Below are positions 1-8,835 of a stretch of 64,000 nt of DNA, one piece after another; the first letter of the stretch is position 1; each line of letters begins with the position of its first letter. Both the position numbers and the translations under genes were made by a program. The notes beneath the pieces are model-generated. The model worked only from the letters and a program-made list of their open reading frames with translations. It did no database searches and was not told the origin of the DNA. The DNA comes from Polaromonas sp. JS666 (GTDB lineage Bacteria > Pseudomonadota > Gammaproteobacteria > Burkholderiales > Burkholderiaceae_C). Where the stretch lies: contig NZ_FNHX01000002.1 of the NCBI RefSeq assembly GCF_900103405.1, positions 4,496 through 68,495 on the forward strand. Reading direction: 5' to 3'.

Positions 1-1075
1 TCGTGTCGTCCACATAGGCGATGTTGTAGTTGCCGCTCACGTCGGCATTGCCGCTGTCCTTGATGGTCACACCGCTGGCGCGCACCGTCTTGTTGGCGCT
101 GCCGGCGTTCTTGTCCAGGAAGGCCTGGCTGCCGGCGGCATTGACCAGCTCACCGGCGCCCGCGCCGGCCAGTGCGCCCACCGTGCCCGTGCCCGTGGCG
201 CTCAAGGTGCCGTCATAGGTCTTGGTCACGCCCGTCGCCGTGACCGTCAGGTTGGCCTTGTTGATGGTGCTGGTGGTGTTGTCGGCATACGTGATGTTGT
301 AGTTGCCGCTCACGTCGACGTTGCCGCTGTCTTTGATGGTCACGCCGCTGGCGCGCACCGTCTTGTTGGCAGTACCGGCGTTCTTGTCCAGGAAGGCCTG
401 GCTGCCGGCGGCATCCACCACTTCGCCCGCAGCTGCGCCGGCCAGCGCGGCCACCGTGCCGGTGCCCGTGGCGCTGGTCGTGCCGTCATAGGTCTTGGTC
501 ACGCCGGTGGCCGTCACCGTCAGGCTGGCCTTGTTGATGGTGCTGGTGGCATCGTCCACATAAGCAATGTTGTAGTTGCCCGTGACGTCGGCATTGCCAC
601 TGTCCTTGATGGTCACGCCGCTGGCGCGCACCACCTTGTTGCCCGTGCCGGCATTCTTGTCCAGGAAGGCCTGGCTGCCGGCGGCGTTGACCAGCTCACC
701 GGCGGCCGCACCGGCCAGCGCGCCCACCGTGCCCGTACCCGTGGCGCTGGTCGTGCCGTCATAGGTCTTGGTCACGCCGGTCGCGGTGACCGTCAGGTTG
801 GCCCTGTTGATGGTGCTGGTGGTGTTGTCGGCATAGCTGACGTTGTAGTTGTTGCCGCCATTGCCGTCATTGACCGTCACGCCGGTCGGCGTCACGGTCT
901 TGTTGCCCGTGCCCGCATTCTTGTCGGTAAAGGCAAAGCTGCCGCCGCTGGCGGTGTCGCCGCCCAGCAGTGCCGTGCTCGCCGCGGCCACCGCCGTGCC
1001 GGCGGCCGAGAGCGTGCCGTCGTAGGTCTTGGTCACGTTGCTGCTGCTCAGCGTCAGGTCGGCTTTGGCGATGTT
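1..1075 (-). repeat. 273-bp tandem coding repeats (YDG-type units)
   Basis: The same sequence recurs at exact 273-bp (91-codon) spacing: the phrase read on the plus strand as gttgatggtgctggtg begins near 258, 531 and 804. Copies occupy about 1-257 (cut by the window edge), 258-530, 531-803, and a diverged fourth copy about 804-1075. Read on the minus strand each unit encodes the phrase GVTKTYDGT, the hallmark of YDG repeats in secreted adhesins. The unit length is a whole number of codons, so copy number can change without breaking the frame. More copies may lie beyond the left edge. Confidence 0.85.
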
Positions 1076-4000
1076 CAGCCCGCCGCCGATGATGTCGTAA
1101 CCCTGCTGGTTCGAGTAATAACCGGTGGCGTAGCTGCCCGCATTGCGCCCGCTGGCGTTGCTACCCGACACACCCGCAACGGCGGTGGTGCCGCCCGTCT
1201 GCGTGCCGCCGTTGTAGGTCAAGCTGGTGTCGCCCAGATTCAGCGCAGTCAGGAAGCTGCGCAGCAGCGGGCCGGTGTTGCCTTCGTAGATGCGCCAGGT
1301 GCTGCCATCGCCGCCCATGTTGCTGGCATTCCAGCCGGCGTCGATAAAGGTCTGGGCCTTCATCATGTCCGCGGTGAGTATGCCCGTGCCGCCGCCCGCG
1401 CTGGTGGCCTGGCCCGTGGTCTGGGTGTCCCAGAAACTACTGGTTACCGAGCCGCCGCCGCCCACCAGGCCACCGGCGTCGGTGCCGCTCACGCTGGTGG
1501 ACGCATAGCTTCTGACCACAGAGCCGGAGTTGTTGCCCACCAGGCCGCCCACCTGGTATCCACTGACCGCACCGCCCGCTGCATAGCTGTTGGTGATCGT
1601 CCCACCGTTAAACCCTGCCAGCCCACCGACATCGCTAAGCCCGGTGAGCGTCGTGTTCATGACATAGCTGTTGGTGATGGTTCCTATGCTATTTGCGGCC
1701 AGCCCGCCGACCCGGTAGTTCCCGGTGAAATTGCCGCCCACCAATCCCAGATTGCTGATCGCGCTGAACACCGACGTCACCCCGAACAAGCCAATATAGT
1801 CGCTGGCGGCCCGGTTGATGGTCAGGTTGCTGATGACGTGGTTCTGGCCATTCAAGCTGCCGGCGAATGCAGAGAGGGTAGTGCCCACAGGAGTGAAGCC
1901 CTCACCCGCATTCCAGCTCACGGCGCCGCTGGCATCAATGTTGTTGGCCAGTTTGAAGTTCTTGTCCAGCATGCCGGCGGAGCCCGCACCCTGCAGGCCG
2001 TAGATGTCGGCAATCTGGTAGGCCGTGCCGGTGCTCAGGCCGTCACCGGCCAGCGCGCGCACAAAGGTGCCGCCGCTGATGCGGAAGTCATTGGCAGTGA
2101 ACGACGGCAAGCTGCCAACCTGGCTGAAAGTGCCGCCCTTGAGTTCAAACACACCGCTCACATTGATGGCGGCCGGCGCGTTGATGCTGCCCTGGGCATT
2201 GAGCGCCAGTCCCGCGGCGCCGATGGCACTGCCCAGGCTGATGTCGCCAGCCGTGGCTGTGAGGCTGATGTTGTCGTTGGTGGCGGCAAAGGCATTGCCC
2301 ACGGTTATGCCCGAGGTGGAGTTGGACGTCAGGCTGACGTTTTGCGCCGATCCGCCGTTGGTGCTGATGCTGTAGTTGGCGGTGTTTAGCGCATTGGCGG
2401 TGGTGATGGTGATGTCGCCAAAAATGCCGGTAGTAGACAGCGTCTGCAGGCCGCTGACATCGGTGCCCAGGGTGATGCCGTTATGAGACGAAGCGGTCAG
2501 TGTGCCGGCTGTGATGTTGTTGTCGGTGCCGTTGGCGTCGTTGATCGCGCCAGCCGCGGCTGTGAGCGTCACCGCGGAGCCGGAAACGGTTTTCACTTCC
2601 AGGTTGCCGGCCGTGGCCGTCAGATTCACCGTGCCCGTGGTGGAAACATTTTCAACGCTTACCGCAAAGTCAGTGGTCACGGCGATAGGCCCCGAAGTGC
2701 TGGTGGCCGTCAGCGCCGCCGTATCAGCCAGCAGGTTGATGCCGGTAGCCGCGGTGGCCGTGATCGTGCCGGCTACGACCTCGCCCGTGCCGCTGATGCT
2801 GCCGCTGCCGGCGGTGAGTTGCACTGCGCGTCCGGGGTTGGTGACGGAACTGTCCAATATGAGATCGGTGGCGCCACTGAGGGCCAGCGTTCCGTCGGCC
2901 ACAGAAACAGGCGCGGTCACCGTCAAAGTGTCGACCGTGGTGCTCACAGCCAGATTGCCGGTGCCGGTGGTCGACACACCGTCGATGGCGCCGCCAGGAA
3001 CGGTAGCGCCGCCAAACGTCACCTGGTCAATCGCCAGCGCCTTGTTGTTGCTGATGCCAATGTTGCCGCCGGCTACGGCCGACAGCGCATTCACGCTGGT
3101 GTTGAGTGTGTTGTCGCCGCCCGCGCCGTCACCGATGTAGCCGCCGGCCCGCAGCGCCAGCTTGTTGCCGCTAAGCGCCGTCGCGGTGTTGGTCTGCTGG
3201 ATGCTTCCGCCTGCGTTCACATACAGGTCGCCCCCCGTGGTCTGCGCCAGAGAGTTGTTGACAAACACCACGTTGCCGCTGGCCTGGAGAGCGATGTTGC
3301 CGTTGGCGGCCGTCAGCACATTGCCCGAGTTGATGGTCAGGTCGCCACCGTTGGCCGTCAGCAAGATATTGCCCGCGCCGGTGCGCGTCATGGCGCCCAC
3401 GTTGAGTGCACCGTTGGCGGTGGCGATGTCCAGGTCACCGCTGAAGTTCAGGTTCTGCACCTGGGTACCGGCCACGTTCGCGGCCCCGCCGCCGAAAACA
3501 ACCCGGGTCGAGCCGGATGCGCTGGTGAACTTGTTCTGCGCGGTGCCGGTGACCGGCATGATGCCCAAGCGCCCGCTCATGTCCATGGGTGTGACGCCAC
3601 TCATATCCAGCCCGCTGCCCGCGCCTATGCCCTTGTTGGCATTCACCGCCACCGTAAGGCCGTCAAACCAGTTGCCCAGGCCTTGCCATACCGCGCCCTG
3701 GGTCGCAGTGACGTTCACGGCCTGGCTGGCGCCAGCCGTGCTGCCCGAGCCGCCTTTGGCGGAAATGCCGCCGTTGATGCCGATGTCGCCGTTGAGGGAA
3801 TTCGAGCTCACGGTGACCGTACCAGCCGCGCCGCCGTTTCCATTAAAGACGCCATTGCCGCCATTGGCATAGATACCGCCGTTGATCAGCACGGTCTTGC
3901 CGGCCGTTGTCGTGTTCGAAGTGATGGACACATTGCCCGCGGCAGCGCCGTTCTTGGCGACGTTGCCTCCGTTGGCATTGCCACCCTGGGCATGCACGTC

Positions 4001-7000
4001 ACCGTTGATCTTTACGAAGCCCTTTGAAGTGATGGTGATGTTGCCTGCCGCCTGTAGCGTGCAACTGCGGTTGTTGACGCAGAAGGCGTCCTTGGAGTGG
4101 CTGCTCAGGGCACCGGTGCTGATGTCGGAGCCGTTGGTGGTGGTGGTAACGGCAATATTGCCGCCCTTGCCGGTCGTCATATTGTTGCGGCCGCTGTTGG
4201 CGGTGGCGCCCTCGCCGTGGGTGTCGATGAACCCTGTGGTGATGCTGCCGGTGCCGCTGACCGTCACGTTGGCGCCGTTGCCACCGCTAAAGCCCAGTGC
4301 CGGCTGGCCGTTGACCGCGCCGCCAAAGGCCGAGATATTGCCCGTCGTCACGCCGGACGTCGCGCCCGACGCGGTCACCGTAACGGCCCCGGCATGGCCG
4401 CCGTCGCCGATATAACCTGTCGTCGCGCCGGCGGAAGAAATATTGCCCGTCTGTATGGCCGAGCCGGCGCCGTTGGTGGTGATGTTGACCACACCGCCGC
4501 TGCCGCCCACACCGTAGACGCCCGTCGAATTGGCCGCGCCGTTGCCGCCGGCGGCATCAATACTACCGACGCTGATCCAGTTGGTACTTCCCGCCGTGGA
4601 CAAGGTGACGTCGCCGCCCCGGCCGCCGGTATTGCCGACGTTGGAAACATAGTTGCCGTTGTTCGCGCCGCCCCCCTTGGCGGCCAGGTTGCCCAGGATG
4701 TTGATGGCAGCGCCGGCGGCGCCCGAGGTCGTGATGCTGATATTGCCGGCGGCCTGGCCGTTGGAATCCACCGCGCCGTTGGCGCCCGAAGTGGAAACGG
4801 CATTGCCGGTCTCGCTGATCATGATGTTGCGGCCCGCACCCAGCGTGGCATTGGCGCCCACGGTTGTCACAAAGGCACCCGCGTTCTGGGTGTAGTCGTC
4901 GTTGGCCTGCAGGTTGATGGTGTTGGCCGCGCCGCCGGTGGTGGTGACGGATTTGTTGAGCGTCAGGTTGTCCGCCCCCCCCCCTGTGTCGACGGTGGCC
5001 AGCGAGATCGCGCCGCCCGTGCTGCTCACGCCGGCGATGGCGCCGCCCGGAACCGTCGAACCCGCGAAAGTGGCGGTGTCGACCGTCAGCGCGCCGGTGT
5101 TGCTCACCGAGATCGCGCCCGGCGCCACGGCAGAGAGCTTGTTCACCTGGGTATTGAGCTTGTCCGCAGCGCCGCTGTTGCCGACGTAGCCGCTGGAGCG
5201 TATCGCCAGGTTGTTGGCCGTGACGGCAACGCCGGTGCCGCCCTGCCGGATGTTCCGCCCGGCCAGATAGACGTCGCCCGTGGTGGTGACAGCGCCTGTG
5301 CCGTTGAAGGTGATGTCGCGGCCGGTGAGCTGCACATTGCCGCCATTGGCGCTGACGGTTGCGCCGTTGGCGATGGTGATGTCGCCTGCGGCGGCGTCGG
5401 TCGCACTCAGAGCCACCATGCCACTGCCGACCGATGAGGAGCCCAGCGTGAGCGAGCCGCTGCCGGCGTTGATGGCGACATTGTTCGCGCCAAGGTTGCT
5501 GACGCTGACCGCGCCGGTGAAACTGTTGGTGCCGGTCAGGCTCACCTGGCCCGCGCCGGCGTTGACGCTGGTCGTACCGCCTACCACCAGGGCACCGGCG
5601 GTTTGCTGGATGGCCGCATTGCTCGCGGCGAGCGCCAGGTTGCCGGTCGCCGTGAGGTCCTGGTTGATGTTCAGGCCGTTGGTCGCGCTCAGGCTGAGGT
5701 CTTTGGCGCTCAGGGCGCCGCCCATGGCGATGGCGCCGCCCGACAAAGTCAGGTTGCCCATTCCGGCATTAAAGGCACCCAGCGTCAGAGTGCCGCCGTT
5801 GGCCGCCATGTTGACGTTCTGGTTGACGCCCGTCAGGGTCAAGGCGTTGAAGTTAAGGTTGCCGCTCACGCTGACGCTCACGTCATGGGCAGCGGTGATG
5901 AACGGGTTGCCGACGGCCGAATCGCTGCTGAAATCGATCTGCCCGCCGCCGCCCGTTCCCTGCGAAGTCAGGTTGAGCGTGCCTATGGCGCCGCTGGAGG
6001 CGTTCACGCGTATTCGGCCGTTGCCCGTGTTGCCCGCTGACGCAGTGAAGTTGCCGTTGCCCAAGACCATGACGTTGGCGGGGGAGTTGGGGTCGCTGCC
6101 CCGGATGTTCGTGCCCGCGTACAGGTCGAAGGAGCTGGCTCGCCAGTCCACGCCGCTATTCACGATCAGTTCACCCGTGGTGGCTTTCAGCTTCAAACTG
6201 CCTGCATTGATCTGCCCCAGGTCGCCGATGCTGCCGCCGGCCGTCATGTCTATCGCGCCGGTGTTCGTGTTCAGGGTTCCGCCGCCGGTGATGTCGCCGC
6301 CGGCGTTGGCCGTCAGCGCCAGGGCGCCGGAGGAGGAAGTGACATTGGCGTTAAAACCGATATTGCCCGCGGCGGTCATTGTCAAACCAGCCGCGCCTCC
6401 AGCGCTTTTCCCGATAGCCTGGTTGATATTGATGTCGCGCTCAGCGGTCAAGGTAAAGGTGTTGCTGTCCGTCCGGTTGATAGCCTGGTTCACGTGGATG
6501 TCGCCGTTGCCGCCGGCCGTGCCCATGGTGGCGGTCGCGATTTCAAAATTGCCGCCGGTCAGGGCGGTCGCGACGGCCGCGGCAGACATGTCGCCCGTGG
6601 CGGAGATGGTGAAGTCGTTCGGGTCTATCAGCCATTTTCCGGTGCGGCCGCCACTGCCTTCAGCGGCCAGCGTAGTGACCCTGGCGCTGTCGGCCACCTT
6701 GACGTGCGCGGCGGACGTTTCAACAAACCCGCCGTCGCCGCCGTTGGGGGCGCTCGCATCCAGCGTGCCGCCCACATGGACCGTTCCGGTCTCCATGTCA
6801 CCCATCAGCAGTATGCGGCCGGCCTTGTTCTGGATCGTTTTGGCTTCGATGACGCCGGTGTTGTTCACTGTGGCCATGGTCAGGCTGTCCATGGCCTTGG
6901 CCGAGAGCAGCACCTGGCCGCCATCGGCCTTGATGAGCTGCCTGTTCTCGGCCAGCGCATTGACTGCCCCCTGGTCGATGCTGTAGCCCAGCAGGCTGCC

Positions 7001-7789
7001 GTTGTCGATATTGAGCGTGACCTTGTTGCCGGCCGCCAGCAAGGCCGTGCCCAGCGTTGCGCCTATCACGCCTTCGTTGCGCACCTCGGGCGCCAGCAAG
7101 GCGATGTAGCCGCCATTGGCCGCCGTCAGCGTGCCCTGGTTGACCACAGAGCCGGAGCCGCCCGAGCCGGTGAACACATGGTTGCCGGCCATAAAGTCGG
7201 CATTGCTCATGGAAAGCGTCGAAGCCACCAGGCCGCCGACGTTGACCTGCGAGCCCGCACCGAACAGCACGCCGTTGGGATTGAGAATGAAAACCTGGCC
7301 ATTCGCCGTCAGACTGCCCAGCAGCTCACTGGGGCTGCTGCCCGTGATGCGGTTCAGCGCAATGGCCGCCGCATTGGGCTGGTTGAACCGCAGCGCCTCG
7401 TTGGCTGCGGTGGAGAGCGAAGTCCAGTCGATGGCCACACGCTGGGTGCTTTGGTTGATGGTGGTGGTGTTGCCCACCGTCGAAATGCCGGCGGCGCCAG
7501 CCGACACACTGGCATTGGCCGCATCGGCCGCGCGTACTTCATGCGTGAGCATGGCCAGGGAAGCCAGCAGTACCAATGCCGCCCGGCAGGCGGTGTTAAG
7601 CCTGAAGCCCGCGCCGCCGCCCTCGCCTCCACTTCCTCCTTGCGCCTCTACGTCATCCCACTGCACGCTGCCGCGCGCCGAACCACCCTTGCTGCGCCCC
7701 TTGGCATTTTCCGCCACCGCCACCCAGAGGCTGAGGGCGGCATTCCAGACAAGACGGTAGATGCGGTTCATGCTGGCGTGGCTTTTCAT
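1..7789 (-). CDS. Filamentous-haemagglutinin-like exoprotein with GLUG and YDG repeats (adhesin 1, partial at left edge)
   Basis: A minus-strand reading frame is open from the ATG at 7789 to the left edge (about 2596 codons in view, no stop seen). It begins MKSHASMNRIYRLVWN, an extended signal-peptide region (ESPR) typical of TpsA and autotransporter proteins. A hydrophobic stretch ending near VRAADA follows. Next is a TPS/haemagglutination-activity domain with the NPNGVLFG signature near residue 168. A long Gly/Ser/Thr/Asn-rich beta-helix makes up the body. GLUG-type repeats (VGGLAG, VGGLVGNNSG) lie near residues 2020-2120, and 91-residue YDG repeats fill the end. A GGAAG Shine-Dalgarno lies 8 nt before the ATG. 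The N-terminus is closely similar to the protein at 13463-18556. It is probably secreted by two-partner secretion as an adhesin, but no TpsB transporter is in the window. Confidence 0.85.
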   Translation of the reverse strand, partial: MKSHASMNRIYRLVWNAALSLWVAVAENAKGRSKGGSARGSVQWDDVEAQGGSGGEGGGAGFRLNTACRAALVLLASLAMLTHEVRAADAANASVSAGAAGISTVGNTTTINQSTQRVAIDWTSLSTAANEALRFNQPNAAAIALNRITGSSPSELLGSLTANGQVFILNPNGVLFGAGSQVNVGGLVASTLSMSNADFMAGNHVFTGSGGSGSVVNQGTLTAANGGYIALLAPEVRNEGVIGATLGTALLAAGNKVTLNIDNGSLLGYSIDQGAVNALAENRQLIKADGGQVLLSAKAMDSLTMATVNNTGVIEAKTIQNKAGRILLMGDMETGTVHVGGTLDASAPNGGDGGFVETSAAHVKVADSARVTTLAAEGSGGRTGKWLIDPNDFTISATGDMSAAAVATALTGGNFEIATATMGTAGGNGDIHVNQAINRTDSNTFTLTAERDININQAIGKSAGGAAGLTMTAAGNIGFNANVTSSSGALALTANAGGDITGGGTLNTNTGAIDMTAGGSIGDLGQINAGSLKLKATTGELIVNSGVDWRASSFDLYAGTNIRGSDPNSPANVMVLGNGNFTASAGNTGNGRIRVNASSGAIGTLNLTSQGTGGGGQIDFSSDSAVGNPFITAAHDVSVSVSGNLNFNALTLTGVNQNVNMAANGGTLTLGAFNAGMGNLTLSGGAIAMGGALSAKDLSLSATNGLNINQDLTATGNLALAASNAAIQQTAGALVVGGTTSVNAGAGQVSLTGTNSFTGAVSVSNLGANNVAINAGSGSLTLGSSSVGSGMVALSATDAAAGDITIANGATVSANGGNVQLTGRDITFNGTGAVTTTGDVYLAGRNIRQGGTGVAVTANNLAIRSSGYVGNSGAADKLNTQVNKLSAVAPGAISVSNTGALTVDTATFAGSTVPGGAIAGVSSTGGAISLATVDTGGGADNLTLNKSVTTTGGAANTINLQANDDYTQNAGAFVTTVGANATLGAGRNIMISETGNAVSTSGANGAVDSNGQAAGNISITTSGAAGAAINILGNLAAKGGGANNGNYVSNVGNTGGRGGDVTLSTAGSTNWISVGSIDAAGGNGAANSTGVYGVGGSGGVVNITTNGAGSAIQTGNISSAGATTGYIGDGGHAGAVTVTASGATSGVTTGNISAFGGAVNGQPALGFSGGNGANVTVSGTGSITTGFIDTHGEGATANSGRNNMTTGKGGNIAVTTTTNGSDISTGALSSHSKDAFCVNNRSCTLQAAGNITITSKGFVKINGDVHAQGGNANGGNVAKNGAAAGNVSITSNTTTAGKTVLINGGIYANGGNGVFNGNGGAAGTVTVSSNSLNGDIGINGGISAKGGSGSTAGASQAVNVTATQGAVWQGLGNWFDGLTVAVNANKGIGAGSGLDMSGVTPMDMSGRLGIMPVTGTAQNKFTSASGSTRVVFGGGAANVAGTQVQNLNFSGDLDIATANGALNVGAMTRTGAGNILLTANGGDLTINSGNVLTAANGNIALQASGNVVFVNNSLAQTTGGDLYVNAGGSIQQTNTATALSGNKLALRAGGYIGDGAGGDNTLNTSVNALSAVAGGNIGISNNKALAIDQVTFGGATVPGGAIDGVSTTGTGNLAVSTTVDTLTVTAPVSVADGTLALSGATDLILDSSVTNPGRAVQLTAGSGSISGTGEVVAGTITATAATGINLLADTAALTATSTSGPIAVTTDFAVSVENVSTTGTVNLTATAGNLEVKTVSGSAVTLTAAAGAINDANGTDNNITAGTLTASSHNGITLGTDVSGLQTLSTTGIFGDITITTANALNTANYSISTNGGSAQNVSLTSNSTSGITVGNAFAATNDNISLTATAGDISLGSAIGAAGLALNAQGSINAPAAINVSGVFELKGGTFSQVGSLPSFTANDFRISGGTFVRALAGDGLSTGTAYQIADIYGLQGAGSAGMLDKNFKLANNIDASGAVSWNAGEGFTPVGTTLSAFAGSLNGQNHVISNLTINRAASDYIGLFGVTSVFSAISNLGLVGGNFTGNYRVGGLAANSIGTITNSYVMNTTLTGLSDVGGLAGFNGGTITNSYAAGGAVSGYQVGGLVGNNSGSVVRSYASTSVSGTDAGGLVGGGGSVTSSFWDTQTTGQATSAGGGTGILTADMMKAQTFIDAGWNASNMGGDGSTWRIYEGNTGPLLRSFLTALNLGDTSLTYNGGTQTGGTTAVAGVSGSNASGRNAGSYATGYYSNQQGYDIIGGGLNIAKADLTLSSSNVTKTYDGTLSAAGTAVAAASTALLGGDTASGGSFAFTDKNAGTGNKTVTPTGVTVNDGNGGNNYNVSYADNTTSTINRANLTVTATGVTKTYDGTTSATGTGTVGALAGAAAGELVNAAGSQAFLDKNAGTGNKVVRASGVTIKDSGNADVTGNYNIAYVDDATSTINKASLTVTATGVTKTYDGTTSATGTGTVAALAGAAAGEVVDAAGSQAFLDKNAGTANKTVRASGVTIKDSGNVDVSGNYNITYADNTTSTINKANLTVTATGVTKTYDGTLSATGTGTVGALAGAGAGELVNAAGSQAFLDKNAGSANKTVRASGVTIKDSGNADVSGNYNIAYVDDT

Positions 7790-7902
7790 GATGAGGACTT
7801 CCGGAAAAAAAAATAGGACCTAGGCGACTACCGGCCACAGGCACGCGCCTCGCGCGCCTGTGACAAAACGTGCAAATCGTAAAAGTCCACTCCCCGCCTG
7901 TA

Positions 7903-7922
7903 TGTCCCTAGTTATGGGGACA
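7903..7922. promoter_or_regulatory. Candidate operator, copy A
   Basis: The 20-mer is TGTCCCTAGTTATGGGGACA. Its centre is about 123 bp upstream of the ATG of adhesin 1. The arms TGTCCC and GGGACA are perfect inverted repeats. Size and symmetry suit a dimeric LuxR-type regulator, and four of these are encoded nearby. That binding assignment is inference. Confidence 0.5.
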
Positions 7923-8104
7923 TGGCGCTAATGCCGATGTGAAAATTTCCCTTTTGGGACGCGCACTTTGGCCACCCATCAACCTTCACAGAACAGCAAG
8001 ACGCATGGACTTACGAATCACATGCGGGCGATTTTCTGTAACGGGCTTCAGCGCAGCAATACTGCCGATGCAGTAGCGGGCGGAGCAGCGGGCGCAGGTG
8101 CGCG

Positions 8105-8132
8105 GGCTTGTCCCCAGTTTTGGGGACAAGCC
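8105..8132. promoter_or_regulatory. Candidate operator, copy B (extended perfect palindrome arms)
   Basis: The core TGTCCCCAGTTTTGGGGACA lies at 8109-8128. Here the symmetry extends to 12-bp arms over the whole span (GGCTTG outside on the left, CAAGCC on the right). It sits 22 bases beyond the stop of the response regulator and about 330 bp upstream of adhesin 1. As RNA it would form a strong hairpin, but no T-run follows on either strand, so a factor-independent terminator is less likely. Confidence 0.5.
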
Positions 8133-8154
8133 GAAGAAACAAATGCTTTGTGGT

Positions 8155-8835
8155 TCAGACGGGGCTGTAGTAGCCGCGCTGCACGGCGTAAGCGGTGATC
8201 TCCGCCGCATTCCGCAAGGAAAACTTCTCCATCAAATTCTGCCGATGCGTCCGCACCGTCAGCACACTGATGGCCAGCAGCTCGGCGATCTCGCGGTTGC
8301 TCAAGCCGCGCGCCACCAGCGACATGATCTCGCGCTCGCGCGGCGTCGCGACCAGGCTGTCTCCCGCGGAGTCCACCAGCCGTGCGCGCGGTGAAAAGGC
8401 CGCGGCGATATTGCTGCTCACATACTGCCGGCCGGCCAGCACGGCATGCACGGCCTGTAGCAGCTCGGCGCTGTCTTCGCTTTTGTGCACATAACCGTCG
8501 GCGCCCGCGGCCAGCGCCTGCCTGACGGAGTCGGCCTGCAGGTCGCCGGTGAGCACCAGCACCTTGACGGTGTCGCTGCACTCGGCCTTGATGCTGGCGG
8601 CGATCTTCACGCCATGCTGACCGGGCAGGCCCAGGTCCAGCAACAGGAGTTGGGGGTTGAATTGCCTCACCAGCGCTTCCACCGCCATGCCGTCGCCGGT
8701 TTCCGCGACAACCTCAAGACCTGGCTGGGTGCCCAGCAGCATCTTCAGGCCGTCGCGCATCAGCACATGGTCTTCAGCAAGAATGATTCGGGTGGTCGCG
8801 ATGGTGGAGGGAGTGGATGTCATGGTGATGCTCAT
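8155..8835 (-). CDS. LuxR/NarL-family response regulator (RR1)
   Basis: 226 residues. An N-terminal receiver has the acidic pair in LAEDH, the phosphoacceptor Asp in LLLLDLGLPG, Thr in VLVLTGD and Lys in GYVHKSED. A linker leads to a C-terminal LuxR-type helix-turn-helix (TPREREIMSLVARGLSNREIA, then TVRTHRQNLMEKF). The chosen start overlaps the stop of the upstream kinase gene by ATGA (8832-8835), indicating translational coupling. It is probably phosphorylated by the hybrid kinase at 8832-11051 and controls nearby promoters, perhaps those of the adhesins. It is a close paralogue of the regulator at 12574-13233. The target assignment is inference. Confidence 0.9.
   Translation of the reverse strand: MSITMTSTPSTIATTRIILAEDHVLMRDGLKMLLGTQPGLEVVAETGDGMAVEALVRQFNPQLLLLDLGLPGQHGVKIAASIKAECSDTVKVLVLTGDLQADSVRQALAAGADGYVHKSEDSAELLQAVHAVLAGRQYVSSNIAAAFSPRARLVDSAGDSLVATPREREIMSLVARGLSNREIAELLAISVLTVRTHRQNLMEKFSLRNAAEITAYAVQRGYYSPV

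Larger units (their letters stand above)
7790..8154. other. Intergenic region upstream of adhesin 1
   Basis: This 365-base gap lies between the start of adhesin 1 and the end of the response-regulator gene at 8155. It carries two copies of the 20-bp TGTCCC/GGGACA near-palindrome (7903-7922 and 8109-8128). No convincing gene or T-tract terminator is seen. It is the likely promoter region of adhesin 1. Confidence 0.6.

Noticed and set aside
1-1075. CRISPR-like array
   Set aside because: The units are 273 bp, contiguous, coding and without unique spacers. They are protein repeats.
2483-4027. 514-codon plus-strand open frame opposite adhesin 1
   Set aside because: It is antisense to the repetitive Gly/Ala/Thr-rich adhesin frame, low in complexity, and without a family match or start signal. 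It is a GC-rich shadow.
5280-6986. 568-codon plus-strand open frame rich in Pro, Val and Leu
   Set aside because: Antisense to the continuous adhesin 1 frame. Its composition follows from the codon bias of the opposite strand.
8105-8132. Palindrome B as a factor-independent terminator of RR1
   Set aside because: The stem is strong, but no T-run follows on either strand, and the same core recurs in front of genes. An operator was preferred, although transcript-end mapping could reverse this.
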